Assembly: GCA_023664605.1 (NCBI GenBank)
Contig: JAMPFF010000002.1
Location: forward strand, 124,001-188,000
Length of the DNA stretch: 64,000 nucleotides
Reading direction: 5' to 3'
Origin: Clostridium sp.
GTDB taxonomy: Bacteria > Bacillota > Clostridia > Lachnospirales > Lachnospiraceae
Numbering within the stretch: the first letter of the stretch is position 1; each line of letters opens with the position of its first letter. Below, in pieces: positions 18,080 through 25,875 of the stretch. The notes beneath the pieces are model-generated. The model ran no database searches, was not told the origin of the DNA, and was given only the letters and a program-made list of their open reading frames with translations. The position numbers and the translations under genes were made by a program.

Positions 18080-18086
18080 ATTTTTT

Positions 18087-19169
18087 CTACCTTGATAAAT
18101 GATTATAAAATGGGTCTACTGTTATGTCTTCTTTTGAAAATACCTCATTATATGGAACCGGAAGTGGTTTATCATAAACTTTCGCTTCAATATAATTTTT
18201 AATGAAATCCATATCTTCCGCAATTAAACAAGTATTACGTTTTTCTCCAAAGTGTTTAATGCCAAGACCTCTATCAATAATCTGCTGTAATGGCTCTTCA
18301 AAAATATTTCCTATAGAAACATGAATATATGGGCAGGGTAGAACATCACCATATTGTGTTACAGAGAACATACCTTTTACTGCAATACACCCCATATCTA
18401 ATCCATATCCCGGAGTTAAATGGGAGAAAACGTTATATTTTTTTTCAAGCTCATTAAAATATGCCAAGTCATTTTTGTCTATTAAACAATCATATTGTCT
18501 TTCCCAAGCCCCGACTGGTTTTGCAAAAGATACAAAGACACCAATACCTTTTTTGTTAAAAAATTCTATAAACTGGAGAAATTCTTCTGAATGCAGGCGT
18601 TGTTTCGTTACTACTGTCTGTACAAAAATATTCATGCCCAAATCAATACAATCATCAATTACCTCTAATGTTCTGGCATGAGAACCTTCTTTTCTCCGAA
18701 ACTCATCATGTTCTTTGGCGTTTAATCCATCAATGGATAATTGAATTCTATCTATGCCAATTTCCATCATATGTTTAATTTTTTCTCTCGTTAAAAGCCA
18801 ACCATTGGAATCGCAATTAATATAAAATTTTTGAGGATTTATCGCTTCAACAATTTGGTCCAAATCTTGAAATGTGGTAGGTTCTCCTCCTGTAATAACA
18901 AATCTTGCCAATCCCATCTTGTCAGCCTGTTCGGCTAAATTCCTTACATCCTCCACTGTCATTTTTCTATCCGGATTTTTACCTTGAAATCTTTTAATGG
19001 AACAATGTATACATTGGAAATTACACTGGTAATTATACTGCATCTGTATAATGCCAATAGATTCTCCGCGTCTTATTTTTTCATCCAATTTTAAAATTTT
19101 CTCATACACATAAGGTTTCTTTTCTTTTAAATAGTTTCGATTTGCATTTTCCTTTTCTGTTAATCCCAT
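18087..19169 (-). CDS. Radical SAM protein
   Basis: A 360-residue radical SAM protein with the cluster motif CNFQCIHC around residue 50, ITGGEPTTF for SAM binding, and a C-terminal set of cysteines (MGCIAVKG, LPCPYIHVSIGNIFEEPLQQII) resembling a reduced SPASM/twitch region. It is distinct from the IPL-T-P subgroup at 17063 and 11913. It lies 2 bp after the Nudix gene and 7 bp before the next radical SAM gene, so expression is coupled. Its role is probably an unusual sugar modification, by context only. Confidence 0.82.
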   Translation of the reverse strand: MGLTEKENANRNYLKEKKPYVYEKILKLDEKIRRGESIGIIQMQYNYQCNFQCIHCSIKRFQGKNPDRKMTVEDVRNLAEQADKMGLARFVITGGEPTTFQDLDQIVEAINPQKFYINCDSNGWLLTREKIKHMMEIGIDRIQLSIDGLNAKEHDEFRRKEGSHARTLEVIDDCIDLGMNIFVQTVVTKQRLHSEEFLQFIEFFNKKGIGVFVSFAKPVGAWERQYDCLIDKNDLAYFNELEKKYNVFSHLTPGYGLDMGCIAVKGMFSVTQYGDVLPCPYIHVSIGNIFEEPLQQIIDRGLGIKHFGEKRNTCLIAEDMDFIKNYIEAKVYDKPLPVPYNEVFSKEDITVDPFYNHLSR

Positions 19170-19171
19170 TT

Positions 19172-19684
19172 TTATCTCTCCTTGAAATAGTTTTTATATG
19201 CATAATGCACGTTAATCATATCTTCCGGGAAAAAATCATGCCATGCAAGATAACCGACTTCGCCCTTTTTGCATGTTTGATGTTCTAAAAAAAGTTCTCC
19301 GTCAATTTCGCATTCATATACTAATGTAATAAAATGTGATCTCGCAGTATTATCAGATATTAATTCCATGATTTCAATAGGTTTGTCACTGTGTTTTACA
19401 CGGCAGCCTAACTCCTTTAGTGCAACTTGCTCTATTCGATGGTTTGCGCTTTCCTTATATCGTATAATACCCCCCGGCACATGCCAGCCTGTTCCACAAT
19501 ATTCATCATTTCGCCATGATAACAGAATTCGCCCATCTTTATCCCGCACTAATAAATCTACATTTATCATTGGCGTAATCTGTGTTGCAAACAAAAATAT
19601 TTCCTCCGGAAGTCCTTTTGTTGGATCATCAATATATTCTGCAATTTTTGCTAACATATATTTCAAATTATTTTCTCTGTCCAT
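19172..19684 (-). CDS. Nudix hydrolase, GDP-mannose mannosyl hydrolase-like
   Basis: A 170-residue Nudix protein. The box reads GGIIRYKESANHRIEQ then VALKELG, which fits G-x5-E-x7 but lacks the usual R-E before the final E-x-G. This reduced box is characteristic of GDP-mannose mannosyl hydrolases (Gmm/NudD), which cleave GDP-sugars to GDP and sugar. WHVPGG precedes the box, also typical of that group. In this operon it could trim or regulate a GDP-hexose pool. GDP-mannose specificity is inferred from motif shape only. Confidence 0.8.
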   Translation of the reverse strand: MDRENNLKYMLAKIAEYIDDPTKGLPEEIFLFATQITPMINVDLLVRDKDGRILLSWRNDEYCGTGWHVPGGIIRYKESANHRIEQVALKELGCRVKHSDKPIEIMELISDNTARSHFITLVYECEIDGELFLEHQTCKKGEVGYLAWHDFFPEDMINVHYAYKNYFKER

Positions 19685-19713
19685 TTTTTATCCCTTATAT
19701 TTTTGCTTGTATT

Positions 19714-21243
19714 TTACTCGCTTCCATTAATCGCCATCATCATTTCTTTTGTAAATTTTACTTTTGTCTTTCTTGGCTTCACAAATTCGTTTTCTTCTTC
19801 ATAATAAGAATCATTCAAATAATGCGTTGATGAAATTTCTTCAAAAATACATCCGGTTTCTGTAGAAAAACTATGACTATCCCGACGTTCTATAGTCACA
19901 ATATCTCCTTTATGCAGCATTTTCGCATTTCCATTTATAATGATTGATAATGTTCCATGCAATATGACAAAAGTCTCTTCTTTTTGTATATGATAATGTG
20001 TTGGATGCTTTTGCCCCGGAAGCAGCACTAATATCTTTTTACAATATTCACGATTCACACAATCTATCATGGCAACACCTGTCTCATAAAATTTTTCAAT
20101 TCCATAATGATGAGATATCTCGCAACTGCTTCCAACGGGTACTACGACCTTGCTTTCCCTTAGCAGCTCTATTAATTTCTTAATAATGTTCAAAACATCA
20201 TTGGATATATCATGCATTAATACATCTTTCTTCATAATAGGCATGTCAGCTTTAAGCGTATTACTTATAATTTGAATCTTATTATATTTTGATAAATCAC
20301 TTGCCACCAACTGTCCTTGTTGACATGGAAATGCCAAATAAATATCCTCTTTATGTAAAATTTGATTTTCAGATAATGTATTCTTAACAAAAACCCCTCT
20401 TTTTAACGCAGCTAAATCCATCTTTTCTTTTTCTGTTGGATTGTACCTGGTTCCCGTAATTCCACATATTTCATAAGCTTCTCTAGCTGCCAAAAGCCAT
20501 TTGCGCACCTGTTTGGGATTGGCTGAATATTCATTTAGAACTATTTCATCCGTAGGTACGCCGACATGTTTTTCAAAAATCTCCGCACCTTTCGCGACTG
20601 CTATTTTGATTGGCAGCATATTATCCGGGTCCTCGTGTGTAGAAAATCCAATTCTGATATATGGAAATTCTGCTTGATAATAGTCAATTTGATTCATCTG
20701 CAGATTTTCATTTTTTGTTGGATATTCTGCAATACAATGCATAAGAGAAAAATCGATATTTCTATTATTAAAAAATCGAACTACATTACATACTGTATTG
20801 ATATCGCTTCCGGCTCCGGACGCAATCACCGGCATTTCCTTTTCAGCTATTTTTTCAAGAAGCGGCCAATCATTAAAAGAACAACTGGCTATTTTAATAT
20901 AATCGTATTTTTGTTCTGCTATCAAATCCACGGACGCCTCATCAAATGGTGTACAAATCGCCCCAAAACGATTGTTTTTTACCTCTGCCAACAATTCCTC
21001 GAATTGATATCTTTGAAGCTTGGTATCTTGAAATCTTTTTACATTTTTGATATCAAAACGATTTTTATAATTCGGATGTATAAAGGTATCTAAATCACGG
21101 TATTGAAACTTAAAAGCAAAATCAAATTCGTCAAACTCATCGCATATTTTACGAATCTCTTTAATGATAAGTCTGCCATGTTCTACTTTACCCTGATGGT
21201 TATTTGCCATTTCAAATATAAATAAAGGTTTTCTTGCTTTCAT
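19714..21243 (-). CDS. NeuB-family synthase fused to a C-terminal cupin domain
   Basis: A 509-residue fusion. Residues 1-260 are a NeuB-type (nonulosonate/sialic acid synthase) TIM barrel: IFEMANNHQGKVEHG, FAFKFQ, ICTPFDEAS, IKIASCS, ASGAG and FEKHVGV. A SAF-like segment follows (KRGVFVKNTLSENQILHKEDIYLAFPC). From about residue 410 a cupin follows: HPTHYHIQKEETFVILHGT, then GDIVTIERRDSHSF, with His and Glu metal ligands visible. NeuB enzymes condense phosphoenolpyruvate with an N-acyl hexosamine to make 9-carbon sugars. The cupin may isomerise or sense the sugar. It is distinct from the conventional NeuB at 29224-30222. Confidence 0.88.
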   Translation of the reverse strand: MKARKPLFIFEMANNHQGKVEHGRLIIKEIRKICDEFDEFDFAFKFQYRDLDTFIHPNYKNRFDIKNVKRFQDTKLQRYQFEELLAEVKNNRFGAICTPFDEASVDLIAEQKYDYIKIASCSFNDWPLLEKIAEKEMPVIASGAGSDINTVCNVVRFFNNRNIDFSLMHCIAEYPTKNENLQMNQIDYYQAEFPYIRIGFSTHEDPDNMLPIKIAVAKGAEIFEKHVGVPTDEIVLNEYSANPKQVRKWLLAAREAYEICGITGTRYNPTEKEKMDLAALKRGVFVKNTLSENQILHKEDIYLAFPCQQGQLVASDLSKYNKIQIISNTLKADMPIMKKDVLMHDISNDVLNIIKKLIELLRESKVVVPVGSSCEISHHYGIEKFYETGVAMIDCVNREYCKKILVLLPGQKHPTHYHIQKEETFVILHGTLSIIINGNAKMLHKGDIVTIERRDSHSFSTETGCIFEEISSTHYLNDSYYEEENEFVKPRKTKVKFTKEMMMAINGSE

Positions 21244-21255
21244 TAACTTGTTCTC

Positions 21256-23064
21256 CTATAGCCTCGCATATATTTGTTCCATTGTCTGCTCTGATAAAAA
21301 AGGAAAAGGATTTTCTAACAATGCTGATACTCTTTTCCCTGATTCATCTAAATAGGATATACATTTAGGAATTTCATCATAAGTTATGGAACCAATAAAT
21401 TCACAAATAACCGGTCCATCATGTTTCAAGGCACGTTCTATTTTACTTTCTATTTCATCATCATCGATAATACAATAATACGGAATTCCATATGCAGCAG
21501 ATATTTTCTCTAAATCAGGCATTGTAACACCGCTTTCTGCGTCGCTTCCTACATGAAAACCGTTAAAATTGCGATTCTGCATCGTTGCGATTGCCGCATA
21601 TCCTGCATTGTGGAAAATGAACATTTTAGCATTTATTTTATAATGAACAACAGTTTGCAATTCCTGAATATTTAACTGTAAACTGCCATCACCCTCCAGC
21701 ATAATAATCCTTTGTCCTTTACCAGAAAACCAACTTCCAACTACGGATGGTAAAGCAAAGCCCATAGAACCAAAGCCCATGGATGATATAACCCGTTGTC
21801 CTTTTTTATGTTTGAATGCCATATGTCCTGCTGTATTACATCTGCTTGTGGATGACACGACGATTATGTCTTTTTCATCACAATAATCAGATAATTTCAT
21901 AGACATCCGATATAAATCCACCATTTCAGTTAAAACTTCCTGCTTCTCGTTTAATAAAGGATATTCTCTTTTTATGTCCTGACAAAATTTAATCCAGTTT
22001 GAATAATCAGGTATAGGCTTTTGGATAATCTGCAATTTCAAATTCTCTAAAAAGAATTTCACATCACATACCGCGGCTAAGATATCAGTCATTGCAAGTT
22101 TTTTAATTTCATTATCATCTATGTCAACTACTATTTTTTTCGCCTGATATGCAAAATGTTCTTCATTAAAAGCCGTAATCATATTATCCATTCGACTTCC
22201 TAACACTATCAACAAATCTGCTCCTTGAAGAATGATGTTTGAATAGCGGTTAGCCTGTAATCCCGGACTTCCGAAAAAATATGGATCATCATAATCCATA
22301 ATCTCCAATGCTCTCCATGTTGACAGCACAGGTATTTTCAATATGCTCTGGACTTCTTCAAATAAGTTCTGTGAGTCAGATGCAATCACCCCATGTCCAA
22401 CAAGAAACAGCGGCCTCTTTGACTTCTGCATGAAATCATAAGTTGTATTAATTACTTTCCTTATTTCTGGTTTATCAGGATGCAGTGCAGCTAAAACATC
22501 TGTTTCCTGTAATTCGTTTGTATCAAATGATAATAAAATATCCGGATTAATTTGTGCATTTTGAATATCAAGTGGAATATCTATCCATACCGGTCCTTTT
22601 CTTCCGTGTGTAGCAAGGTATATTGCTTTTTCCATATGATATTTTATCTCTTCTGCTTTCAATACGGTTACAGCATATTTTGTTATCGGTTTTGCCATGG
22701 AAATGATGTCATTTTCCTGCGCTCCAAATTGACGCACATTTCTTAAGGAAGCAAAGTCCGTCATTTTAACTTGTCCGGATATAAACAGCATGGGCGTAGA
22801 GTCAACATACGCTGCGCCTGCCGCCGTTAATGCATTAGTGCCGCCGGGACCGGTAGTCACCATACATACTCCTAATTCATTTTTCTCCATGGCATATGCC
22901 TGGGCTGCGATTCCCGCTGCCTGCTCATGATGACAGCAGACATAATGAATATCACTATGTCCCAGTGCATCAACCAAGTACATAATTCCACCGCCGCTTA
23001 ACATAAAAACGGATTGGACTCTATTTTTTTCAAGAATGCTCATTACATAATCCGCTAATCGCAT
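21256..23064 (-). CDS. Thiamine-diphosphate-dependent enzyme, acetolactate synthase-like
   Basis: A ~602-residue TPP enzyme of the acetolactate synthase/benzoylformate decarboxylase superfamily and first gene of the minus-strand operon. It has the catalytic glutamate in CCHHEQAAG, TTGPGGTNA, and the TPP site EGDGSLQLN ending HNAG. The frame extends to a TTG at 23181 inside the inverted repeat, but that is implausible. I chose ATG 23064 because AGGA lies 8 bases upstream and the protein then aligns with the paralog at 25876 (MR-x-ADY/I). ATG 23073 and 23094 are alternatives. Transcription probably comes from the promoter at 23202-23230. It may make or cleave an alpha-keto sugar precursor. Confidence 0.86.
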   Translation of the reverse strand: MRLADYVMSILEKNRVQSVFMLSGGGIMYLVDALGHSDIHYVCCHHEQAAGIAAQAYAMEKNELGVCMVTTGPGGTNALTAAGAAYVDSTPMLFISGQVKMTDFASLRNVRQFGAQENDIISMAKPITKYAVTVLKAEEIKYHMEKAIYLATHGRKGPVWIDIPLDIQNAQINPDILLSFDTNELQETDVLAALHPDKPEIRKVINTTYDFMQKSKRPLFLVGHGVIASDSQNLFEEVQSILKIPVLSTWRALEIMDYDDPYFFGSPGLQANRYSNIILQGADLLIVLGSRMDNMITAFNEEHFAYQAKKIVVDIDDNEIKKLAMTDILAAVCDVKFFLENLKLQIIQKPIPDYSNWIKFCQDIKREYPLLNEKQEVLTEMVDLYRMSMKLSDYCDEKDIIVVSSTSRCNTAGHMAFKHKKGQRVISSMGFGSMGFALPSVVGSWFSGKGQRIIMLEGDGSLQLNIQELQTVVHYKINAKMFIFHNAGYAAIATMQNRNFNGFHVGSDAESGVTMPDLEKISAAYGIPYYCIIDDDEIESKIERALKHDGPVICEFIGSITYDEIPKCISYLDESGKRVSALLENPFPFLSEQTMEQIYARL

Positions 23065-23155
23065 TTTTGTCATCCTAACTATGTTATTTGTCATGTTTTT
23101 CTTTCTCATTGGTATCATGGATTGATACAATAGAATACAGATAAAATGAACAATA

Positions 23156-23181
23156 CTTTTTCTAACAAATGTTATCTTCAA
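23156..23181 (-). repeat. Left inverted repeat of invertible element (26 bp)
   Basis: A perfect 26-bp match, in inverted orientation, to 23870-23895. Its core contains the dyad TAACATTTGTTA when read on the minus strand, the kind of site a tyrosine recombinase binds. It lies in the leader of the minus-strand operon, between promoter and first gene. Confidence 0.92.
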
Positions 23182-23201
23182 ATTTATAAACTATATTCTT
23201 T

Positions 23202-23230
23202 AGTATATTACACTTTTTTCAATATTACAA
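23202..23230 (-). promoter_or_regulatory. Promoter inside the invertible segment, facing left operon
   Basis: On the minus strand, TTGTAA (23230-23225) and TATACT (23207-23202) are separated by exactly 17 bp, matching a sigma-A promoter with 4/6 and 5/6 consensus bases. It lies after the recombinase stop codon and before the left repeat, so it transcribes outward into the minus-strand operon. No terminator lies between the recombinase and this promoter, so recombinase transcripts may also read through. Confidence 0.65.
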
Positions 23231-23272
23231 GAAAACATTTTTATATCTGGTAATTCATGTATTTAGAGATTG

Positions 23273-23854
23273 TTATAATACGATATTCTTGTATACCTCG
23301 TCTTTATCATCCTGCTCTATAGATAGATATCTTTTCGTAACTTCCATAGAGGAATGATTATAAATAGACATAATAATAGCCGGAGAAACGCCTTGTTTCC
23401 ACGCATGATAGCCGAATGTTTTTCGTAGGGAATGACAGCTTAAGTTGCCCTCATAGCCTAATTCATGGCATGCGTCTTTAATAATGACATAAGCGCGGTT
23501 TCTGCCGATATGGCTGTTTTGCCCAACTCTGCTTTTAAAAATATATTCCGTCGGCTGCATTCTGCCTTCTAAAAACTTTTTGAGTTCATTTAGGGATTCC
23601 AGGCACTGTTGGTTTAAGTATATATTGGCAATTTTGCCGGTTTTTTGTTCAGGAATGATAATATGTTCCTTAAAACGCTGCAATTCAAAATTCCATATAT
23701 CCTGCCACTGTAGTTGTAATAAATCACTGATACGCAAAGCTGTATTGATGCCAAGCGTCACTAATACATAATTTCTGATTTCCCCCTTATCGTAAAAGAA
23801 TTGCCTTAATTTATGGATTTCATCAATTTTTTTAATCGGTTGTGTTGTACTCAT
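23273..23854 (-). CDS. Tyrosine recombinase (DNA invertase, FimB/FimE-size)
   Basis: A 193-residue tyrosine recombinase consisting only of the catalytic domain, the size of FimB/FimE-type invertases. Visible catalytic residues are Arg in ALRISDLL, Lys in EQKTGK, His and Arg in CHSLRK, His in IYNHSSM and the nucleophile in KRYLSIEQ. It is enclosed by perfect 26-bp inverted repeats. Its ribosome site (AGGAAAGG) is inside the segment, but only 15 bp separate its start codon from the right repeat, so its promoter must be outside. A TATAGT on the minus strand just beyond the right repeat is a candidate. It most likely inverts its own segment. Confidence 0.92.
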   Translation of the reverse strand: MSTTQPIKKIDEIHKLRQFFYDKGEIRNYVLVTLGINTALRISDLLQLQWQDIWNFELQRFKEHIIIPEQKTGKIANIYLNQQCLESLNELKKFLEGRMQPTEYIFKSRVGQNSHIGRNRAYVIIKDACHELGYEGNLSCHSLRKTFGYHAWKQGVSPAIIMSIYNHSSMEVTKRYLSIEQDDKDEVYKNIVL

Positions 23855-23869
23855 ATTCCTGTCCTTTCC

Positions 23870-23895
23870 TTGAAGATAACATTTGTTAGAAAAAG
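23870..23895 (+). repeat. Right inverted repeat of invertible element (26 bp)
   Basis: Perfect inverted copy of 23156-23181; the plus-strand sequence begins TTGAAGATAACATTTG. The match ends abruptly on both sides (23869 and 23896 differ from their partners), as expected for a recombination site rather than a decayed duplication. Confidence 0.92.
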
Positions 23896-23931
23896 CACTA
23901 TACAGTAATGCCCCAAGAGGTTAAATAGAGC

Positions 23932-24819
23932 ATGAAAATTTTAGTAACAGGCGGTTCCGGATTTGTCGGCAGGAATGTAAAGGAATATTTGACACAAAGG
24001 GGATACGATATCTATGCGCCTGCCAGTACGGAATTGGACTGTATAAATGAAAATAAGGTAAAAGAGCATCTGCAGACACATTATTATGACGTTGTCCTCC
24101 ATTTTGCCGTTTGTGGCGATAAAAGTGACTGTTCTAAGGATGGCAGTAAAATACTGGAATACAATTTGCGAATATTCAGTAATTTTGCAAAATATTCTGA
24201 TTTATATGGCAGGATGATTTATACCGGTTCAGGAGCCGAGTATGACAAAAGATACCCCATACAGATGGTAACGGAGCCGGAATTACAGACCCGTACACTG
24301 CCGGTAGACCAGTATGGTTTGATGAAATATATTGCTACTCAACAAATAGAATCCAGTAATAATATATATAATTTACGCCTCTTTGGTATATTTGGGAAGT
24401 ATGAAGATTGGAAAATAAAGTATATTTCCAATTTATGTTGTAAGTCATTAAAGGGATTGCCATTATCATTAAGACAAAACTGTTATTTTGATTATTTGTG
24501 GATAGATGATTTTTGCCATATGCTGGAGAAATTTCTCAGGTTGGATAAGCCGCAATATCATGTATATAATGCCGTGCGGGGAGAAAAAATTGATTTGCTT
24601 AGTCTGGCTCATATCGTCAATGAAGTTGCAGATGATAAACGGGAGATTTTCATATGCCGTGAAGGTTATGCTAACGAGTATACGGCAAATAATGCAAGAA
24701 TTATGAAAGAGATACCGGATATTGTATATACGGATATAAAAGATTCTGTCAGCCAATTATATGAATGGTACAAAGCGCATCAGAATGAGATAGACACATA
24801 TTCGTTGATTTATGGGTGA
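23932..24819 (+). CDS. NAD-dependent epimerase/dehydratase (extended SDR)
   Basis: A 295-residue nucleotide-sugar epimerase or reductase and first gene of the plus-strand operon. It has VTGGSGFVGRNVKEYL at the N-terminus, YTGSGAEYDKR and the catalytic YGLMK. It is paralogous to 9082-9957, including the NIYNLRLFGIFGKYEDW and FDYLWIDDFCH segments. It is too short and lacks the extra helices of LegB-type 4,6-dehydratases, so it is not the missing first step of legionaminate synthesis. It starts 36 bp after the right inverted repeat, so it would receive the switch promoter after inversion. Confidence 0.83.
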   Translation: MKILVTGGSGFVGRNVKEYLTQRGYDIYAPASTELDCINENKVKEHLQTHYYDVVLHFAVCGDKSDCSKDGSKILEYNLRIFSNFAKYSDLYGRMIYTGSGAEYDKRYPIQMVTEPELQTRTLPVDQYGLMKYIATQQIESSNNIYNLRLFGIFGKYEDWKIKYISNLCCKSLKGLPLSLRQNCYFDYLWIDDFCHMLEKFLRLDKPQYHVYNAVRGEKIDLLSLAHIVNEVADDKREIFICREGYANEYTANNARIMKEIPDIVYTDIKDSVSQLYEWYKAHQNEIDTYSLIYG

Positions 24820-24823
24820 GGGT

Positions 24824-25864
24824 ATGCAGTTAGAAGATATATTAATTGAGGAAAAGTCGAATATCAGGACTGCGATAGAACGGCTTGAGAAAGTCCGGTG
24901 TAAAGTTATCTATGTCATGAATAATGGTAAACTGGTAGCTTCCATATCTGACGGAGATGTCAGAAGATATGCGTTGCAGGATGGAAATGTTAATCTGCCT
25001 GTTAAGTATATTTCCAATTATAATCCTACATTTTTGATACGTTATGAAAAAGAAAAACTGGATGAGATGTTTGGCGCATCGGAAGTATATTCCATTCCGA
25101 TTGTTAATTACAATCATGAAGTAGTGGAGGTTATATTCAGGAACGGGAGACGGATTAGGCGTAAACAGGCATTGGATTGCCCTGTGGTAATGATGGCAGG
25201 GGGGAAAGGAACCAGATTATATCCATATACGCAGATTCTTCCGAAAGCATTAATACCCGTAGGGGAATTGCCGATTTCAGAGCGTATTATTAATAGTTTT
25301 CTTGATTTTGGCTGTGAACAGTTCTATTTGATAGTAAATCATAAGAAAAATATGATACATGCATATTTTGATAATCTCCCAAAGGCATATGACTTGCATT
25401 ATATCGAGGAGGACAGGCCATTAGGAACGGGCGGCGGGTTATATTTACTGGATGGAGAAATCCAAAGAGAATTTTTCCTGGTCAACTGCGATATTATTAT
25501 CGATGCTGATTATAGTGAAATTTATAATTATCATAGAAAAGAAAATAATTTTATTACCATAGTAGCCGCAAAATATCGGCATGTAGTGCCTTACGGCGTA
25601 GTGTCGTGCGATGAGAGAAATGACTATACGGAAATCCATGAAAAACCCCAGTTAGATTATTTGATTAATACGGGAATGTATATTGTAAGTGAAAAATTAT
25701 TAAAAATAATGCCGCACAATACGGAAATAGCGTTTCCTGATTTGATAGATTCCTTTAAACAGGATGGAAAAAAGATAGGGGTCTATGTTGTAGAAGAATC
25801 TGCATACATGGACATGGGGCAGTTAGAAGAACTGGAAAAAATGAAAAAGAAACTAAATCTTTAA
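24824..25864 (+). CDS. CBS-domain sugar nucleotidyltransferase, LegF/PtmE-like
   Basis: A ~346-residue protein with an N-terminal CBS pair (residues 1-110: KVIYVMNNGKLVASISDGDVRRYA) followed by a nucleotidyltransferase domain. The latter shows VVMMAGGKGTRLYPYTQILPKALIPVGELPI, EEDRPLGTGGGLYLL and FFLVNCDIIIDADY. This architecture matches LegF/PtmE, which makes GDP-glucosamine, the first activated sugar of the GDP-route to legionaminic acid in Campylobacter. ATG 24824 is preferred (a GGGTGAGGG lies upstream); ATG 24812 would overlap the preceding gene and adds 4 residues. It is followed by the TPP enzyme 11 bp downstream. Confidence 0.85.
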   Translation: MQLEDILIEEKSNIRTAIERLEKVRCKVIYVMNNGKLVASISDGDVRRYALQDGNVNLPVKYISNYNPTFLIRYEKEKLDEMFGASEVYSIPIVNYNHEVVEVIFRNGRRIRRKQALDCPVVMMAGGKGTRLYPYTQILPKALIPVGELPISERIINSFLDFGCEQFYLIVNHKKNMIHAYFDNLPKAYDLHYIEEDRPLGTGGGLYLLDGEIQREFFLVNCDIIIDADYSEIYNYHRKENNFITIVAAKYRHVVPYGVVSCDERNDYTEIHEKPQLDYLINTGMYIVSEKLLKIMPHNTEIAFPDLIDSFKQDGKKIGVYVVEESAYMDMGQLEELEKMKKKLNL

Positions 25865-25875
25865 GGAAAATAGAA

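Larger units (their letters stand above)
23156..23895. mobile_element. Candidate invertible DNA switch with its own recombinase
   Basis: A 740-bp unit made of 26-bp perfect inverted repeats (23156-23181 and 23870-23895) around a 688-bp segment. The segment holds one catalytic-domain-only tyrosine recombinase and, at its left end, a sigma-A-like promoter pointing out to the left. It sits exactly between two divergent glycan operons. By analogy with FimB/FimE- and Tsr-type switches, inversion would move the promoter to 23821-23849 pointing right, toward the gene at 23932. Inversion itself is inferred, not seen. Confidence 0.82.

Noticed and set aside
23112-23128. Small dyad GTATCA-TGGAT-TGATAC in the left operon leader as a second recombination site
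   Set aside because: Only 6-bp arms and no partner elsewhere; more likely a minor RNA hairpin.
23065-23181. Extended N-terminus of the left TPP enzyme starting at TTG 23181
   Set aside because: The codons fall in the inverted repeat and leader, have no ribosome site, and the paralog at 25876 starts where ATG 23064 does.
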